From a bacterium (GTDB lineage Bacteria > Chloroflexota > Anaerolineae > Caldilineales > Caldilineaceae), in contig WGMT01000013.1 in the NCBI GenBank assembly GCA_016124945.1, forward strand, positions 1-52,434: DNA of 52,434 nt. The letters are read 5' to 3'. Within the stretch, counting starts at the first letter, position 1, and every line of letters starts with the position of its first letter. Of this stretch, positions 31,551-40,086 are shown one piece after another. Position numbers and translations under genes: made by a program. The notes under the pieces are model-generated. The model saw only the letters and a program-made list of their open reading frames with translations. It did not search any database and had not been told where the DNA came from.

Positions 31551-34016
31551 TTACAATTCAACCACACCCATCCTTTTTAGATGTGAATCAACCTTCAGTT
31601 TCAAATCTGCTACGACTATCTCCAAAACCGGTAGCGACTCAGCGTAGCGTTCCTCCAATTCTTTGACGCGCCCTGCCAGCCGTTGCGTCATCCGCTGCAA
31701 CTGGTCATCAACGGCAGTCTGTACAGCAGCGAACCACTTGTCATCCACCACCAACGACTTGATCTCCTCCTCACTCAAGTCGCCGTACTGCGCCAGCACT
31801 TGCTTGTCGAGTTCGGTTTGGGCATCCTTCACCGCCTTGGCAGCTTCGGCTTCGGCGTCCATCAAGGTCAGGCACGCTTCCAGCGCGGCCAATTCGGCGG
31901 CGTCCTCGGCTGATATCAATTGTCCATTCTCAATTCTCAATTGCCTGATCCGATCCTTCACCCCGCCTTTGCTGACGTTGCCCTTGTCGTTGGTCGCCTC
32001 TTCGAGCAGCCCCTCCTCGCCGGTGTGTTCCTCGATGAATTCGGCCAGGGCCTGGGCGGCGGCTTCGTGGGCGGCTTGCAGCGCTTCGATGGCGGCCTGT
32101 TCGGCGGCGAAGTAGCGGGCTACGATCAGGGACGGCGGGAGTAGGTCCATCTTGTACCTGGCGCGGCCGATGGTGAGGTCGGGCGTCTCCTTGATCTTCT
32201 TGTCTTTGTCCTCGATGACGGGGCGGGGGCGGGCGGCGTCGACCCAGCCGTCGGTGGCGATCATGTCGACGTCGTCCTGCATCACCTCGTCCCAGTAGTC
32301 CATCAGCCGCTGGTAGACGTCGTAGCGGTCGAGCAGGGGTACATCGGCGAAGCGCGCCAGCAGGTCCTCGGCCAGGGTGTGGATCACGTCCTTGGGCTTG
32401 CTGCCAGGGCGCAGCCCCTTGAGGCAGTCGGTGTGCGCCTGTCGCCAGCCGTCGAAGACCGCAGCCACTCGGCCCGCATAGGCTTTGAACTCGGCGTGTT
32501 CGAGGATGGTCGCCTTGATCTGTCCACTTTCCACACTGGGTTCGGCGTAGCCTGGCCGCCCGTTGGTTTGAAAGAGTGTCGAGCGCAGGCTGGGGAAGAC
32601 TGTCCAGTAGGCGTCAAGGGCGTCGATGTCGGCCAGCGGGATGCCCCCGTTGAGGTGAGCGTCGAGATCGTGCAGGTCCTCGGGCTCGGAGCCGTCGATG
32701 TAGCGGGGGATGTTGAGGTTGTAGTCGTTGGCCGGGTCCTCGATTTCGGCGAAGGGCACCAGCCGGGCGTAGCCAGGCAGTTCAAGCTGCCGGTTGAAGA
32801 CGTCCACGATCTTGTGGATGTCCTGGGCGCGCAGACGGTTCTTGTTGCCGTCCTTGATGAAGCCTTTGGAGGCGTCGATCATGAAGATGCCGGTGCGTGT
32901 GGGCGCGCCTTCCTTGTCCACCACAATGATGCAGGCGGGGATGCCGGTGCCGTAGAAGAGGTTGGGCGGCAGGCCGATGATGCCCTTGATCAGCCCGCGG
33001 CGGATCAGGTTGCGGCGGATGTCGGCTTCCTTGTTGCCGCGGAAGAGGACGCCGTGAGGCAGGATGATGGCCGCCTTCCCTGTGCTCTTGAGCGATTTGA
33101 GCAGGTGCAGCATGAAGGCGTAGTCGCCATTCTTGGCCGGTGGCACGCCGAAGCCGTCGAAGCGCCCGAACTCGTCGTGTTCGGGATCGACGCCGCTGGT
33201 CCAGTTCTTCTGTGAGAAGGGGAAGTTGGCGACGCCGAAGTCGAAGGTCATCAGGCTGCCGTCGTCGTGCTTGAAGTAGGGATCGGCCAGTGTGTTGCCG
33301 CGCCAGATCTCCGCCGTAGGATGGCCGTGCAGGATCATGTTCATGCGCGCCAGGGCCCAGGTGGCGTTGTCCATCTCCTGGCCGTAGATGGTGATGCCGT
33401 TGGGCGCTTCGTCGGCGGCCTTGAGTTGGAGCGAGCCGGAGCCGCTGGTGGGGTCGTAGATCGTCTGGTCGGGCCGTGTGTGGGGACCGATGCCCACTAC
33501 CTTGGCCATCACCCGCGACACCTCGGCGGGCGTGTAGAACTGTCCTTTGCTCTTGCCCGACTCGGTGGCGAAGTTGCGCATCAAGTACTCGTAGGCGTCG
33601 CCCAGCAGGTCATCGCCGGCGGCGCGGTTGGCGCGGAAGTCGAGCGCAGCGAAGATGGCCACCAGCTTGGAGAGGCGATCCTGCATCTCCTTGCCTGTCC
33701 CCAGCTTCGACTCGTCGTTAAAATCGGCCTGGTCGATGACGCCCTTCAGCTCATTCGCCTCGGCCAGCTTGCCGATGATCTTGTTGATCTTGTCGCCGAT
33801 CTCCTTGTCACCCTTCAGGCGAACCATATCGGCGAAACTGCCGCCCTCGGGGATCACGATCAACGCGTAGGGATTCCCCGCGTACTTGTCCGACACATAT
33901 TTCATAAAGAGCAGCGTGAGGATGTAGTCCTTGTACTGCGAAGCGTCCATGCCGCCGCGCAGTTCATCGCAGCTCTGCCAGAGCGAACTATAGAGTTGGG
34001 ACTTCTTCAAAGCCAT
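31551..34016 (-). CDS. hsdM: type I restriction enzyme M (methyltransferase) subunit
   Basis: About 821 residues from ATG 34016, where the family-typical MALKKSQLYSSLWQSCDEL begins. The N-terminal helical domain is followed by the N6-adenine methylase core: FYTPAEVSRVMAKVVG, SAM motif DPTSGSGSLQLKA and catalytic motif NFPFSQKNW, the accepted variant of NPPF in this subgroup. The C-terminal 300 residues are helical and highly charged, longer than in EcoKI-type subunits, and end in a coiled coil. It methylates the HsdS-defined target. The fic gene separates it from hsdS. Confidence 0.95.
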   Translation of the reverse strand: MALKKSQLYSSLWQSCDELRGGMDASQYKDYILTLLFMKYVSDKYAGNPYALIVIPEGGSFADMVRLKGDKEIGDKINKIIGKLAEANELKGVIDQADFNDESKLGTGKEMQDRLSKLVAIFAALDFRANRAAGDDLLGDAYEYLMRNFATESGKSKGQFYTPAEVSRVMAKVVGIGPHTRPDQTIYDPTSGSGSLQLKAADEAPNGITIYGQEMDNATWALARMNMILHGHPTAEIWRGNTLADPYFKHDDGSLMTFDFGVANFPFSQKNWTSGVDPEHDEFGRFDGFGVPPAKNGDYAFMLHLLKSLKSTGKAAIILPHGVLFRGNKEADIRRNLIRRGLIKGIIGLPPNLFYGTGIPACIIVVDKEGAPTRTGIFMIDASKGFIKDGNKNRLRAQDIHKIVDVFNRQLELPGYARLVPFAEIEDPANDYNLNIPRYIDGSEPEDLHDLDAHLNGGIPLADIDALDAYWTVFPSLRSTLFQTNGRPGYAEPSVESGQIKATILEHAEFKAYAGRVAAVFDGWRQAHTDCLKGLRPGSKPKDVIHTLAEDLLARFADVPLLDRYDVYQRLMDYWDEVMQDDVDMIATDGWVDAARPRPVIEDKDKKIKETPDLTIGRARYKMDLLPPSLIVARYFAAEQAAIEALQAAHEAAAQALAEFIEEHTGEEGLLEEATNDKGNVSKGGVKDRIRQLRIENGQLISAEDAAELAALEACLTLMDAEAEAAKAVKDAQTELDKQVLAQYGDLSEEEIKSLVVDDKWFAAVQTAVDDQLQRMTQRLAGRVKELEERYAESLPVLEIVVADLKLKVDSHLKRMGVVEL

Positions 34017-34060
34017 GGGAGTGTGCGTCGATTCTAGTGGTCGGTGTGTAAACACGAAAA

Positions 34061-34089
34061 AGCCGCAGGCCGGGAAGACGGCTGCGGCT
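34061..34089 (-). terminator. intrinsic terminator upstream of hsdM
   Basis: On the minus strand an AGCCGCAG/CTGCGGCT stem is followed by TTTTTCGTG. It would stop transcripts entering hsdM from the integrative element on the right and isolates the restriction operon. Confidence 0.7.
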
Positions 34090-34114
34090 CGTTGGTGTGA
34101 CGGATTGTCTTGTG

Positions 34115-34190
34115 GTACGATTGTTCTACGTTCCTGGGCCGCAACCAGGAATGCTTAAAGCGCTGACCTGGCGGGGTCGGCGCTTTTTTT
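34115..34190 (+). ncRNA. possible small RNA ending in an intrinsic terminator
   Basis: On the plus strand a small hairpin (TTCCTGG at 34131, CCAGGAA at 34145) is followed by a long stem (AAAGCGCTGACC with GGTCGGCGCTTT) and a T7 run. No coding frame feeds this terminator, so a short noncoding transcript is possible. A weak promoter-like TTGGTG to TACGAT pair precedes it. The interval 34191-34603 holds only a short repeat cluster and no convincing gene. Confidence 0.35.
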
Positions 34191-34449
34191 ATTGGTGGGC
34201 CATGCGTAGATGGGTTCGTTGTTGGTGGAGGCGGGAAGATGGCACTCCGGGGCCCTGTTCTGTTAAGGGTGAGTTTAGCATAGGGGGGGGATTGGGGCAA
34301 GGGAGGGAAAAGTACAGGAGTTGGAAGCCTTGATGCCCCAACGTCGCATGCCGGGCAGTGGATGAGTACAGATGCGCTGATTCACGAGCCGGTGGAATGG
34401 CAGCGGTTCTACGGGGTCAAACGCTGCCGCTTACGCCAGCCCATAATGC

Positions 34450-34506
34450 CAGCCTTGACGCTGGCTTATACGCTGGCGTCAAGGCTGGCGTCAAGGCTGG
34501 CGTAGA
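34450..34506. repeat. GCTGGCGTCAAG short tandem and inverted repeat
   Basis: The 12-mer GCTGGCGTCAAG occurs twice in tandem with a partial third copy, and an inverted copy lies just to the left, forming an imperfect palindrome (arms about 34450-34466 and 34473-34489). A similar GCCAGCGT/ACGCTGGC hairpin lies at about 40209-40236. No protein is assigned. Confidence 0.5.
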
Positions 34507-34603
34507 GATTGGCCCTGTCGTACTTCGCCGCATCCTCAATCACCTCATCATGTCATAATGCATCGTCACCTATCGTCATGGAGCAAGCAGCAGGCCCCAG
34601 CCG

Positions 34604-34801
34604 GTGCTCAGCGGCACTGGTCTACGTGTACAGAGTGTGGTCGTGGCGAGCCGAACATGGGGATGGTCTACTGAGCGGATTGCCGACGAATATGGACTTT
34701 CCAGAGAGCAGGTGGAGCAAGCACTTGCCTTCTACGCTGCCCACAAGCAAGCGATTGACATGGACATCAAAAACGAATCTGAGCTAGAGCAAAGCAGTTA
34801 G
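34604..34801 (+). CDS. DUF433-family small protein, start uncertain
   Basis: The frame VLSGTGLRVQSVVVASRT, then WGWSTERIADEYGLSREQVEQALAFYAAHK, matches DUF433, a winged-helix-like domain found in VapB/MazE-type antitoxin contexts. Similarity extends upstream (RPQPVLSG) to an in-frame TAA with no ATG, so either the GTG at 34604 is used or the 5' end is lost. It is one of very few plus-strand genes here. No toxin gene adjoins it, which weakens an antitoxin role. Confidence 0.6.
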   Translation: MLSGTGLRVQSVVVASRTWGWSTERIADEYGLSREQVEQALAFYAAHKQAIDMDIKNESELEQSS

Positions 34802-34827
34802 GGGCAAGGCCCGTTGGTCTACAACAC

Positions 34828-34865
34828 AAAAACCGCCCAGGCGACGTGCGCTGGGCGGTTTTCTA
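34828..34865. terminator. bidirectional terminator between DUF433 and primase genes
   Basis: The strong stem AAAACCGCCCA/TGGGCGGTTTT with A-rich and T-rich flanks lies between the converging ends of the plus-strand DUF433 gene and the minus-strand primase gene, and fits termination from both sides. Confidence 0.85.
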
Positions 34866-34900
34866 TTTCGTTCGGAAGATCAGCCTGCATCAAGTTATCC

Positions 34901-35980
34901 CTACCGATAAACACCCTCCACTTCTGACAGTCCGAACCTATGCAGACCGGCATTCACCCAATCACGGACATCCACGCCGTCCTGGGCCATGCCGTTGACG
35001 TCGGACCAGTAGGGACGCCAGCGGCGGGCATTGGGCAGGGCGCTGAGCCAGTAATCGCTTGCGAGTTCGCCGGGGGTGTCGTTGTCGTAGGTCACCAACA
35101 CACAGGACGCCAACGCCAACCGCGCCAACCAGGGGATGCGCCGACTGCCGCTGGTGGAGCCGGTGGCGACCGGCGTGATGAGATCACCGGCCCACTGCTG
35201 CACGATGCAGGCATCCAATTCGCCTTCGAGCAACATTACCGGACGACCGGCCACAATGCCGTCGACGTTGTAGATGCCATTGCTGCTGCCGGCGGGGCCG
35301 ATGTATTTGGCTTCGCCCTGGGCGATCTCGGCATTTCTGAGCGGACGACGCACGTTGAGTCGCCATAGTTCGCCGTGGACCCACCACGGGATGACAATGC
35401 CACGCGGCACCCAAATCCGCTGTGGCTTGCCATGCCGATTCGTCTCCGGCGGCAGCCCCCACTGGTCGCGGGCTTCGTAGAGATCTGTGGCGTTGTAGCC
35501 AAACTGGGCCCAACGCATCGTCTCGTCGGTGATGCCGCGAGCGTGGAGCCATGCCCGCGCCTGCTCACCGGCAGACGCCCAGAACTGTTCCTGCCAGCCG
35601 ACGAGCAGGGTCTTTCCTCGCGCTTGCCAGGCCGCAGCAGGGGCATGCAGCGGTTCGGGCGGCACGGCATTTGTGGGTGCGTATCGTTCTGTCAACAGCG
35701 CCCGGTCGATACCCAGATAGTCGAGTGCTTTCTGAAAAGTGCGATTGTACATGTCACGCACGAACTGGATGGTGTCCCCTTTGCAGCCGCAGACTCGACA
35801 CCAGTAGCGCCCGCCCTTCGGCCACACACGAAAGCGATCATGGTTGTGATCATCCACGCAGAAGGGACAGGCTCCTTCGTACTCGCCACCGCCGGTGCTA
35901 GCAGCGTAGCGCATTCGAGTGTGCCTGCTCACCAGGTCCAGAATGTTGATGTTGCCAAAACTGCTCAACCTTACGCTCAT
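34901..35980 (-). CDS. DnaG-like primase with CHC2-type zinc finger and TOPRIM domain
   Basis: About 359 residues from ATG 35980, behind GGGGGAAA. The zinc-binding segment is CPFCVDDHNHDRF to WCRVCGCKGDTIQFV, as in CHC2 fingers. The TOPRIM-like part contains VMLLEGELDACIVQQWAG (catalytic Glu) and VLVTYDNDTPGE (Asp pair). It is shorter than chromosomal DnaG and fits plasmid or phage primases. It is likely to prime replication of the integrated element together with the RepA-like ATPase encoded just upstream. Confidence 0.8.
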   Translation of the reverse strand: MSVRLSSFGNINILDLVSRHTRMRYAASTGGGEYEGACPFCVDDHNHDRFRVWPKGGRYWCRVCGCKGDTIQFVRDMYNRTFQKALDYLGIDRALLTERYAPTNAVPPEPLHAPAAAWQARGKTLLVGWQEQFWASAGEQARAWLHARGITDETMRWAQFGYNATDLYEARDQWGLPPETNRHGKPQRIWVPRGIVIPWWVHGELWRLNVRRPLRNAEIAQGEAKYIGPAGSSNGIYNVDGIVAGRPVMLLEGELDACIVQQWAGDLITPVATGSTSGSRRIPWLARLALASCVLVTYDNDTPGELASDYWLSALPNARRWRPYWSDVNGMAQDGVDVRDWVNAGLHRFGLSEVEGVYR

Positions 35981-36003
35981 TGATGATTTCCCCCTGTCTA
36001 CTG

Positions 36004-36107
36004 ACAATCGTACAATCATACAATCGTTGCCCTGTTCTGTGGCCAGATCGGCATTTCACCAGAGCCACGGCGAGGACGGACCAATGATTGTACGATTGTA
36101 TGATTGT
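36004..36107. promoter_or_regulatory. inverted pair of 8-bp iteron arrays (ACAATCGT), candidate origin or operator
   Basis: Three tandem 8-mers (ACAATCGT, ACAATCAT, ACAATCGT) lie at 36004-36027. Three in the opposite sense (ATGATTGT, ACGATTGT, ATGATTGT) lie at 36084-36107, separated by 56 bases. The arrays fill the gap between the RepA-like gene and the primase gene. Iterons next to rep genes commonly form replication origins or autoregulatory operators. Single copies of the 8-mer also occur near 34118 and 41521. Confidence 0.6.
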
Positions 36108-36109
36108 AA

Positions 36110-37288
36110 TTACATGCCACCAGTCTCTACCAGGACGTAAGGTTGGACCTTCCCCTTTTTCTCACCGCGGACAATCTTGCCCTCGCTCAGCAGTGTTTGC
36201 AGCAGGCGATTGACGTTGCCGGTATTCATGTCGACGTGTCTGGCGATGGTGAGGTTGGAGGGTGTCTCGCCCAGGTCAACCAGGTCTTTCACAGCCTGGA
36301 GGACCAACTCCTTGTTGGCCTTCTTCTGCACGTCCACAGCATCACCGGTGACCTGCCAGACGGCATTTTCGCCGCTGAGGTTGACAACCATGTCGAGATC
36401 GCTGACGTCGCGGCCACTGATCTTGAGCCGTCCCTGCCGCTCGCTTTCTTTGCGAAAGAGGCCGATGAGGACGTCTGCCACGCCCGATTTGGCCACGGAA
36501 CCAAACAACGACTGGCTCAGCGGCGCGTCGGGATCGGCGAGTTTGTTGTGGTGGTCGAGGATGTGCAGCGAAAAGCCATAGTCGATGGTCATGCGTTGGA
36601 GCGGTCCAAGCACGGCGGCCATCTCACTGCTGTTGGTTTGGTCGCTCTTCTCCAACATGCGTGTGAAGGTGTCGAGGATCACCAGATCGAAGGCTTCGTC
36701 TTGGATCACCCGTTCCAGCAGAGCCAGCCCATGGCGTTCGAGGAAGGGCCACTCCTCGGCGAAGAAGAGTGTCTTTGACTTGGCGGCGCCGATAGTGTGG
36801 AGGCGATCATGAATGCGCCGTCCACTGTCTTCGAGGGCAACGTAGAGGACTTTACCCTGTGGCACCTGTCGGCCCAGAGTCTCGCCGCCGGTGGCCACGG
36901 CGTTGGCGATGTGCAGGGCCAGCCAGCTCTTGCCCACCTTGGGCCGCCCGCCCAGCATCGCTAATCCTTCGGGAATGAGGTCAGGGACAACCCACTTGAG
37001 CGGCGGGTACTCGGTGTTCATGATCTCCTCCGCGGTGCGGAAGAGTTTCGGCGGTTCAGGCACGGCTGCAATCAGGTGCGCCAGGCCGTCAACCTGTTTC
37101 ACGAGGACGTTGAATGCCTGGCGGACGCCGTCTTTGCCGTCCATAGCGTGCACAGCGAGGAGCGTCTGCACTGTCTCCTGCCAGACGCCACAGCGGTCCA
37201 GCATGATGGCGTCGGCTGACTGTCCGTTGAGCAATGCCTGGATGGCTGTCTGCGTGTAGGTGTTTGCGTCGCTGTCGCCTGTCGTCAT
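36110..37288 (-). CDS. RepA-like RecA-fold ATPase/helicase with C-terminal winged helix
   Basis: About 392 residues from ATG 37288, which overlaps the upstream stop (ATGA). The central ATPase has Walker A GGRPKVGKSW, Walker B LVILDTFTRM and HILDHHNK, matching the AAA_25/RepA-like hexameric helicases of plasmids. The C-terminal 70 residues (LTIARHVDMNTGNVNRLLQTL) form a likely winged helix. It probably unwinds or loads at the element's origin; the iteron array lies directly after its stop. Confidence 0.8.
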   Translation of the reverse strand: MTTGDSDANTYTQTAIQALLNGQSADAIMLDRCGVWQETVQTLLAVHAMDGKDGVRQAFNVLVKQVDGLAHLIAAVPEPPKLFRTAEEIMNTEYPPLKWVVPDLIPEGLAMLGGRPKVGKSWLALHIANAVATGGETLGRQVPQGKVLYVALEDSGRRIHDRLHTIGAAKSKTLFFAEEWPFLERHGLALLERVIQDEAFDLVILDTFTRMLEKSDQTNSSEMAAVLGPLQRMTIDYGFSLHILDHHNKLADPDAPLSQSLFGSVAKSGVADVLIGLFRKESERQGRLKISGRDVSDLDMVVNLSGENAVWQVTGDAVDVQKKANKELVLQAVKDLVDLGETPSNLTIARHVDMNTGNVNRLLQTLLSEGKIVRGEKKGKVQPYVLVETGGM

Positions 37289-37671
37289 AGGGGCGACTCC
37301 AACCAGGCGCGCAGACATGCCCGCACAATGGCCTGTTCCAGTTGTGGGTCCAGGCAGTGGATCAGGGTCTGCGGTCGTCCTTGCGCGTTGCGGCCGTTGG
37401 GGAAGACCACGCGAGCCCGTTCACAATCACGCTGACGGATTTCCACCCGGAAGGTCCATACGCCGACCGCTACCTGCACATGGGCGCGCAGGTCATCACG
37501 CACCGGGACATCTTCTACTTTTAGCACCTTGATCTGATAACCGTCTCCTGCATCAGTTGGCATGTCGGCATCGTTTTTGGACGGGACATTTGCGCCAAGC
37601 CAGGACGAAGACCAACGCTTTGGGAAGGGATGATCTTCATTTGTTTGTTGGTGGGTAAGAATATGACGCAT
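37285..37671 (-). CDS. small hypothetical protein, possibly SpoVG-like
   Basis: 128 residues. The C-terminal 80 (IKVLKVEDVPVRDDLRAHV, RVEIRQRDCERARVVFPNG, then IHCLDPQLEQAIVRACLRAW) have the strand-strand-helix order of SpoVG-type nucleic-acid-binding proteins, but similarity is weak. It lies between the integrase and RepA-like genes, with 4-base overlap to the latter, so it probably serves replication or its control. The N-terminal 45 residues appear disordered. Confidence 0.55.
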   Translation of the reverse strand: MRHILTHQQTNEDHPFPKRWSSSWLGANVPSKNDADMPTDAGDGYQIKVLKVEDVPVRDDLRAHVQVAVGVWTFRVEIRQRDCERARVVFPNGRNAQGRPQTLIHCLDPQLEQAIVRACLRAWLESPL

Positions 37672-37688
37672 GGGTGTCTTCGCTTCCT

Positions 37689-38717
37689 TCAGTCGCTGCC
37701 CTGGGTCAGTTTGTCCACGACGCCAAAACGGCTGTGCGCCAGGCGCAGATCGTCGTCGACCTGGGCCAGATAGCGCTGGATCGTTTCCAGGCTTTCGTGA
37801 CCCATCAGCCGCTTGAGGGTGATCATGTCCATGCCGTTGCGCAGGCTGTTGATGGCGAAGGCGCGGCGGAAGGCATGCATGCCCGGCTCACGGATGCCGG
37901 CAGCCTGGGCGCGACGGCGCACAATCTGGCGAATACCAACCTGGCTCAGTCCACGACCATCGGCCTTCACCCAGAGCGGGTCCATCTTGCCCACGCCGGG
38001 ACGATGCTTGAGATAGGCGGTGAGGCAAGTGCGCGTCTGCTCGCCCACGAAGACGACGCGGCGCTTGCGTCCTTTGCCCCAGCGCACTTCGACCCGCCCT
38101 GTGCTGAGGTTGACCTGCCCCACACGGAGCCTGCTCAATTCCTGATGACGCATGCCGCTGTCGAGCAAGAAGTAGAGCAATGCCCGGTCGCGGTCTCCTG
38201 TGAACTTGCCTATCGGGCAGGCATCAATCAGCGCCAGGACGTGGGCCAGCGAGACCGGCTGCAGCGGATCCTGAGGACGCTTGGGCGGCTTCGTGCCTGT
38301 CAACGGCTCCCACGCTTCCAGGTTGTATTCAACTTTGCACCAGTTGAGGAAGGCGCGGACGCCGGTAAAGATGGTGGCAACGCCGCCCGGCGAGTGGCCG
38401 GCATCGCTGAGATCAACCAGAAAGCGGCGCACAGTGGCGGCACTGATCTGGCGGACAGCGCTAAGTTCATGCTCGGCCATGTAGTCGCGCAGTTTGCCGA
38501 GACAACGCTCGTACCAACGGATGGTGGGGGGCGTGCAGTTGAGGGCGCGGCGACTGAGGAGAAATTCGGCCATTTCGTCCACAATGGTGCGGCTGCCACC
38601 GTCATCGCGTGCGCGACGGGGCAGGCGGATTATCTTGCTCTCTTTTCCGGCCTCTGCGGTCTGCCGCGAAGTTGTGGCGGTAAAGGAATTTCGCGCGTTG
38701 CGCGGGTGTGATATCAT
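37689..38717 (-). CDS. tyrosine recombinase/integrase 1
   Basis: 342 residues. The N-terminal SAM-like core-binding domain is followed by the catalytic domain with Arg in DSGMRHQELSRL, Lys in EVRWGKGRKRRVVFV, HAFRRAFA (H-x-x-R) and LMGHESLETIQRYL (His and nucleophile Tyr). All active-site residues are present. It is clearly related to integrase 2, about 2.8 kb to the right. AAAGG sits 8 bases before the ATG. It may act with integrase 2 or resolve element multimers. Confidence 0.9.
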   Translation of the reverse strand: MISHPRNARNSFTATTSRQTAEAGKESKIIRLPRRARDDGGSRTIVDEMAEFLLSRRALNCTPPTIRWYERCLGKLRDYMAEHELSAVRQISAATVRRFLVDLSDAGHSPGGVATIFTGVRAFLNWCKVEYNLEAWEPLTGTKPPKRPQDPLQPVSLAHVLALIDACPIGKFTGDRDRALLYFLLDSGMRHQELSRLRVGQVNLSTGRVEVRWGKGRKRRVVFVGEQTRTCLTAYLKHRPGVGKMDPLWVKADGRGLSQVGIRQIVRRRAQAAGIREPGMHAFRRAFAINSLRNGMDMITLKRLMGHESLETIQRYLAQVDDDLRLAHSRFGVVDKLTQGSD

Positions 38718-38788
38718 CCAGAGAACCTTTCATTTGTCTATCTTGGCGCTCTGCCGCTGTTGACGCAGCGGTTGCGCAGTTGAGGTAG

Positions 38789-38884
38789 TCAAGTTGATTG
38801 GGACGAACACAGCAGCGCCGGGTCTTCCAGGACTTTGTCGGCGCTGTTGTGTTTTGTAGGACTGGCCCTCGCTTGTTTCTCCAT
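38789..38884 (-). CDS. 31-residue leader-like peptide frame
   Basis: ATG 38884 is preceded by an excellent AAAGGAG at 7 bases and encodes 31 residues (MEKQARASPTKHNSADK...). A 13-bp-arm hairpin (38808-38820 with 38839-38851, one mismatch) lies within the frame, upstream of integrase 1. The combination suggests a translated leader that could affect integrase expression. It is too short for a confident call, and no homology is recognised. Confidence 0.4.
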   Translation of the reverse strand: MEKQARASPTKHNSADKVLEDPALLCSSQST

Positions 38885-38918
38885 GTGTCAACTCCTTTGG
38901 TGAAATGAACGAATATGG

Positions 38919-39803
38919 TTAAGCGGCGTAGACAGGGTCACTGAAAGTGTCCTGTCCGAAGCCGCGAACCCGCTCGTTGGAGACAATGCGCTGCAAGGTG
39001 TGGGATCTGCCCTTCCATTCGTGGGTCCACAGAGAAGCGGGCGCATCGAGGTAGAGCGTTTCCAAGTTGGTGACCCTGCCACGCGGCACGCCTGCGCGCT
39101 GCGCTTCCTCGGCATAGTGGATCGACTGCACCGGGGTCACAGTGCAGATGACCGCTTCCCCTTGCAGCCGGTAGGCATTCCACCACTTCTCGGCGCGCTG
39201 CCAGATTTCGCCGCCCCGCCCTTGCACTTCCACGTAGAGAAATTCTCCATCGCGTTCCAGTTGCACATCTGGTTCGGCCTGGCCGTCTGCGTACGGGCAG
39301 AGTGTCACCTCATAGCCACGCAGACGGGCATGGTAGGCAAAGATGCAGATCGCCGCGTTGTGGTGACGTTGTCCCTGGCCACCGCGGTGGCGCTGCTGCA
39401 ACTCTTCCCACTCCGAGCGCACCGGCGTCACGCCGATTTCGGTCAACAGTTGCCGTCCTAGTGGCGTCAATTGCACAAGCGACACACTGGCATTCAGACG
39501 TACCGTCATCGCCTGCCAGAGACCAGCCTTTTCGAGGTGGGCGCCAGCGCGTATGAAGGTGCCGTTGCGTGGGTGGTGTCCTTGCATGGCGGCCTCGGCC
39601 TGGATCAGCCCATAGCGCAGCGACCAGCCGCTCAGCGCCAGCCCTGCCAGCAGACGGTACTCGATCCACGGCAGATTCAACCGCGCCCGCGCCACCCGCT
39701 TTTGCTGCGACAGATGGAAAGACAGCGGTTGTGGCACCCGATTCGGTGCATCTTTGTCCGTCGGCAACTGCGACAGCGCGGCTTTCAACTCGTCGTAGTT
39801 CAT
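38919..39803 (-). CDS. hypothetical protein with winged-helix start and PD-ExK-like C-terminal half
   Basis: 294 residues. The first 140 look helical with a winged-helix feel (PWIEYRLLAGLALSGW, VQLTPLGRQLLTEIG). The second half reads HHNAAICIFAYHARLRGYEV, then EPDVQLERDGEFLYVEVQGRG, a PD...ExQ arrangement seen in restriction-like nuclease folds and in replication-relaxation-type mobile-element proteins. GAGGTG precedes the ATG. It follows the strong promoter at 40058-40086. The role could be nicking or relaxation in element transfer or replication; this is inferred. Confidence 0.55.
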   Translation of the reverse strand: MNYDELKAALSQLPTDKDAPNRVPQPLSFHLSQQKRVARARLNLPWIEYRLLAGLALSGWSLRYGLIQAEAAMQGHHPRNGTFIRAGAHLEKAGLWQAMTVRLNASVSLVQLTPLGRQLLTEIGVTPVRSEWEELQQRHRGGQGQRHHNAAICIFAYHARLRGYEVTLCPYADGQAEPDVQLERDGEFLYVEVQGRGGEIWQRAEKWWNAYRLQGEAVICTVTPVQSIHYAEEAQRAGVPRGRVTNLETLYLDAPASLWTHEWKGRSHTLQRIVSNERVRGFGQDTFSDPVYAA

Positions 39804-40057
39804 TGTCTACACCTCACTTTCTCGGCCAGCATTCTCTGCTTGCTGGCGTAATGGTCCTGCACCTATACTGGCCTGTCGCCCTGGCCCATCGTCCGGCCAG
39901 CGCATTGCGTCTTTGCCCGGTGTGATGTCTTTGGGCCGTCCTGATGGGTCCAGTTCGACAGGCCGTGAGACGCAAAGCAAGTAACGGGAGCCGGAAAAAT
40001 GGCCATAAAACGCGAAAAGGCACGCCTCCGCGCAACGGAAGGTGCCTTTCGGCAAAG

Positions 40058-40086
40058 AGTATACGCTTACTTTATTGACCCGTCAA
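40058..40086 (-). promoter_or_regulatory. sigma-70-type promoter for the integrative-element operon
   Basis: On the minus strand TTGACG (40081-40086), a 17-base spacer and TATACT (40058-40063) form a near-consensus promoter. It faces the 38919-39803 gene with a leader of about 250 bases. The leader contains a frame ending 4 bases before that gene (...AENAGRESEV, stop 39807) that lacks a good start, so I list it here rather than as a gene. Confidence 0.75.

Noticed and set aside
32379..34037. Long plus-strand frames opposite hsdM
   Set aside because: Antisense shadows of the hsdM coding sequence with biased composition.
34034..34300. 88-residue minus-strand frame upstream of hsdM
   Set aside because: It spans two terminator hairpins and has low-complexity composition.
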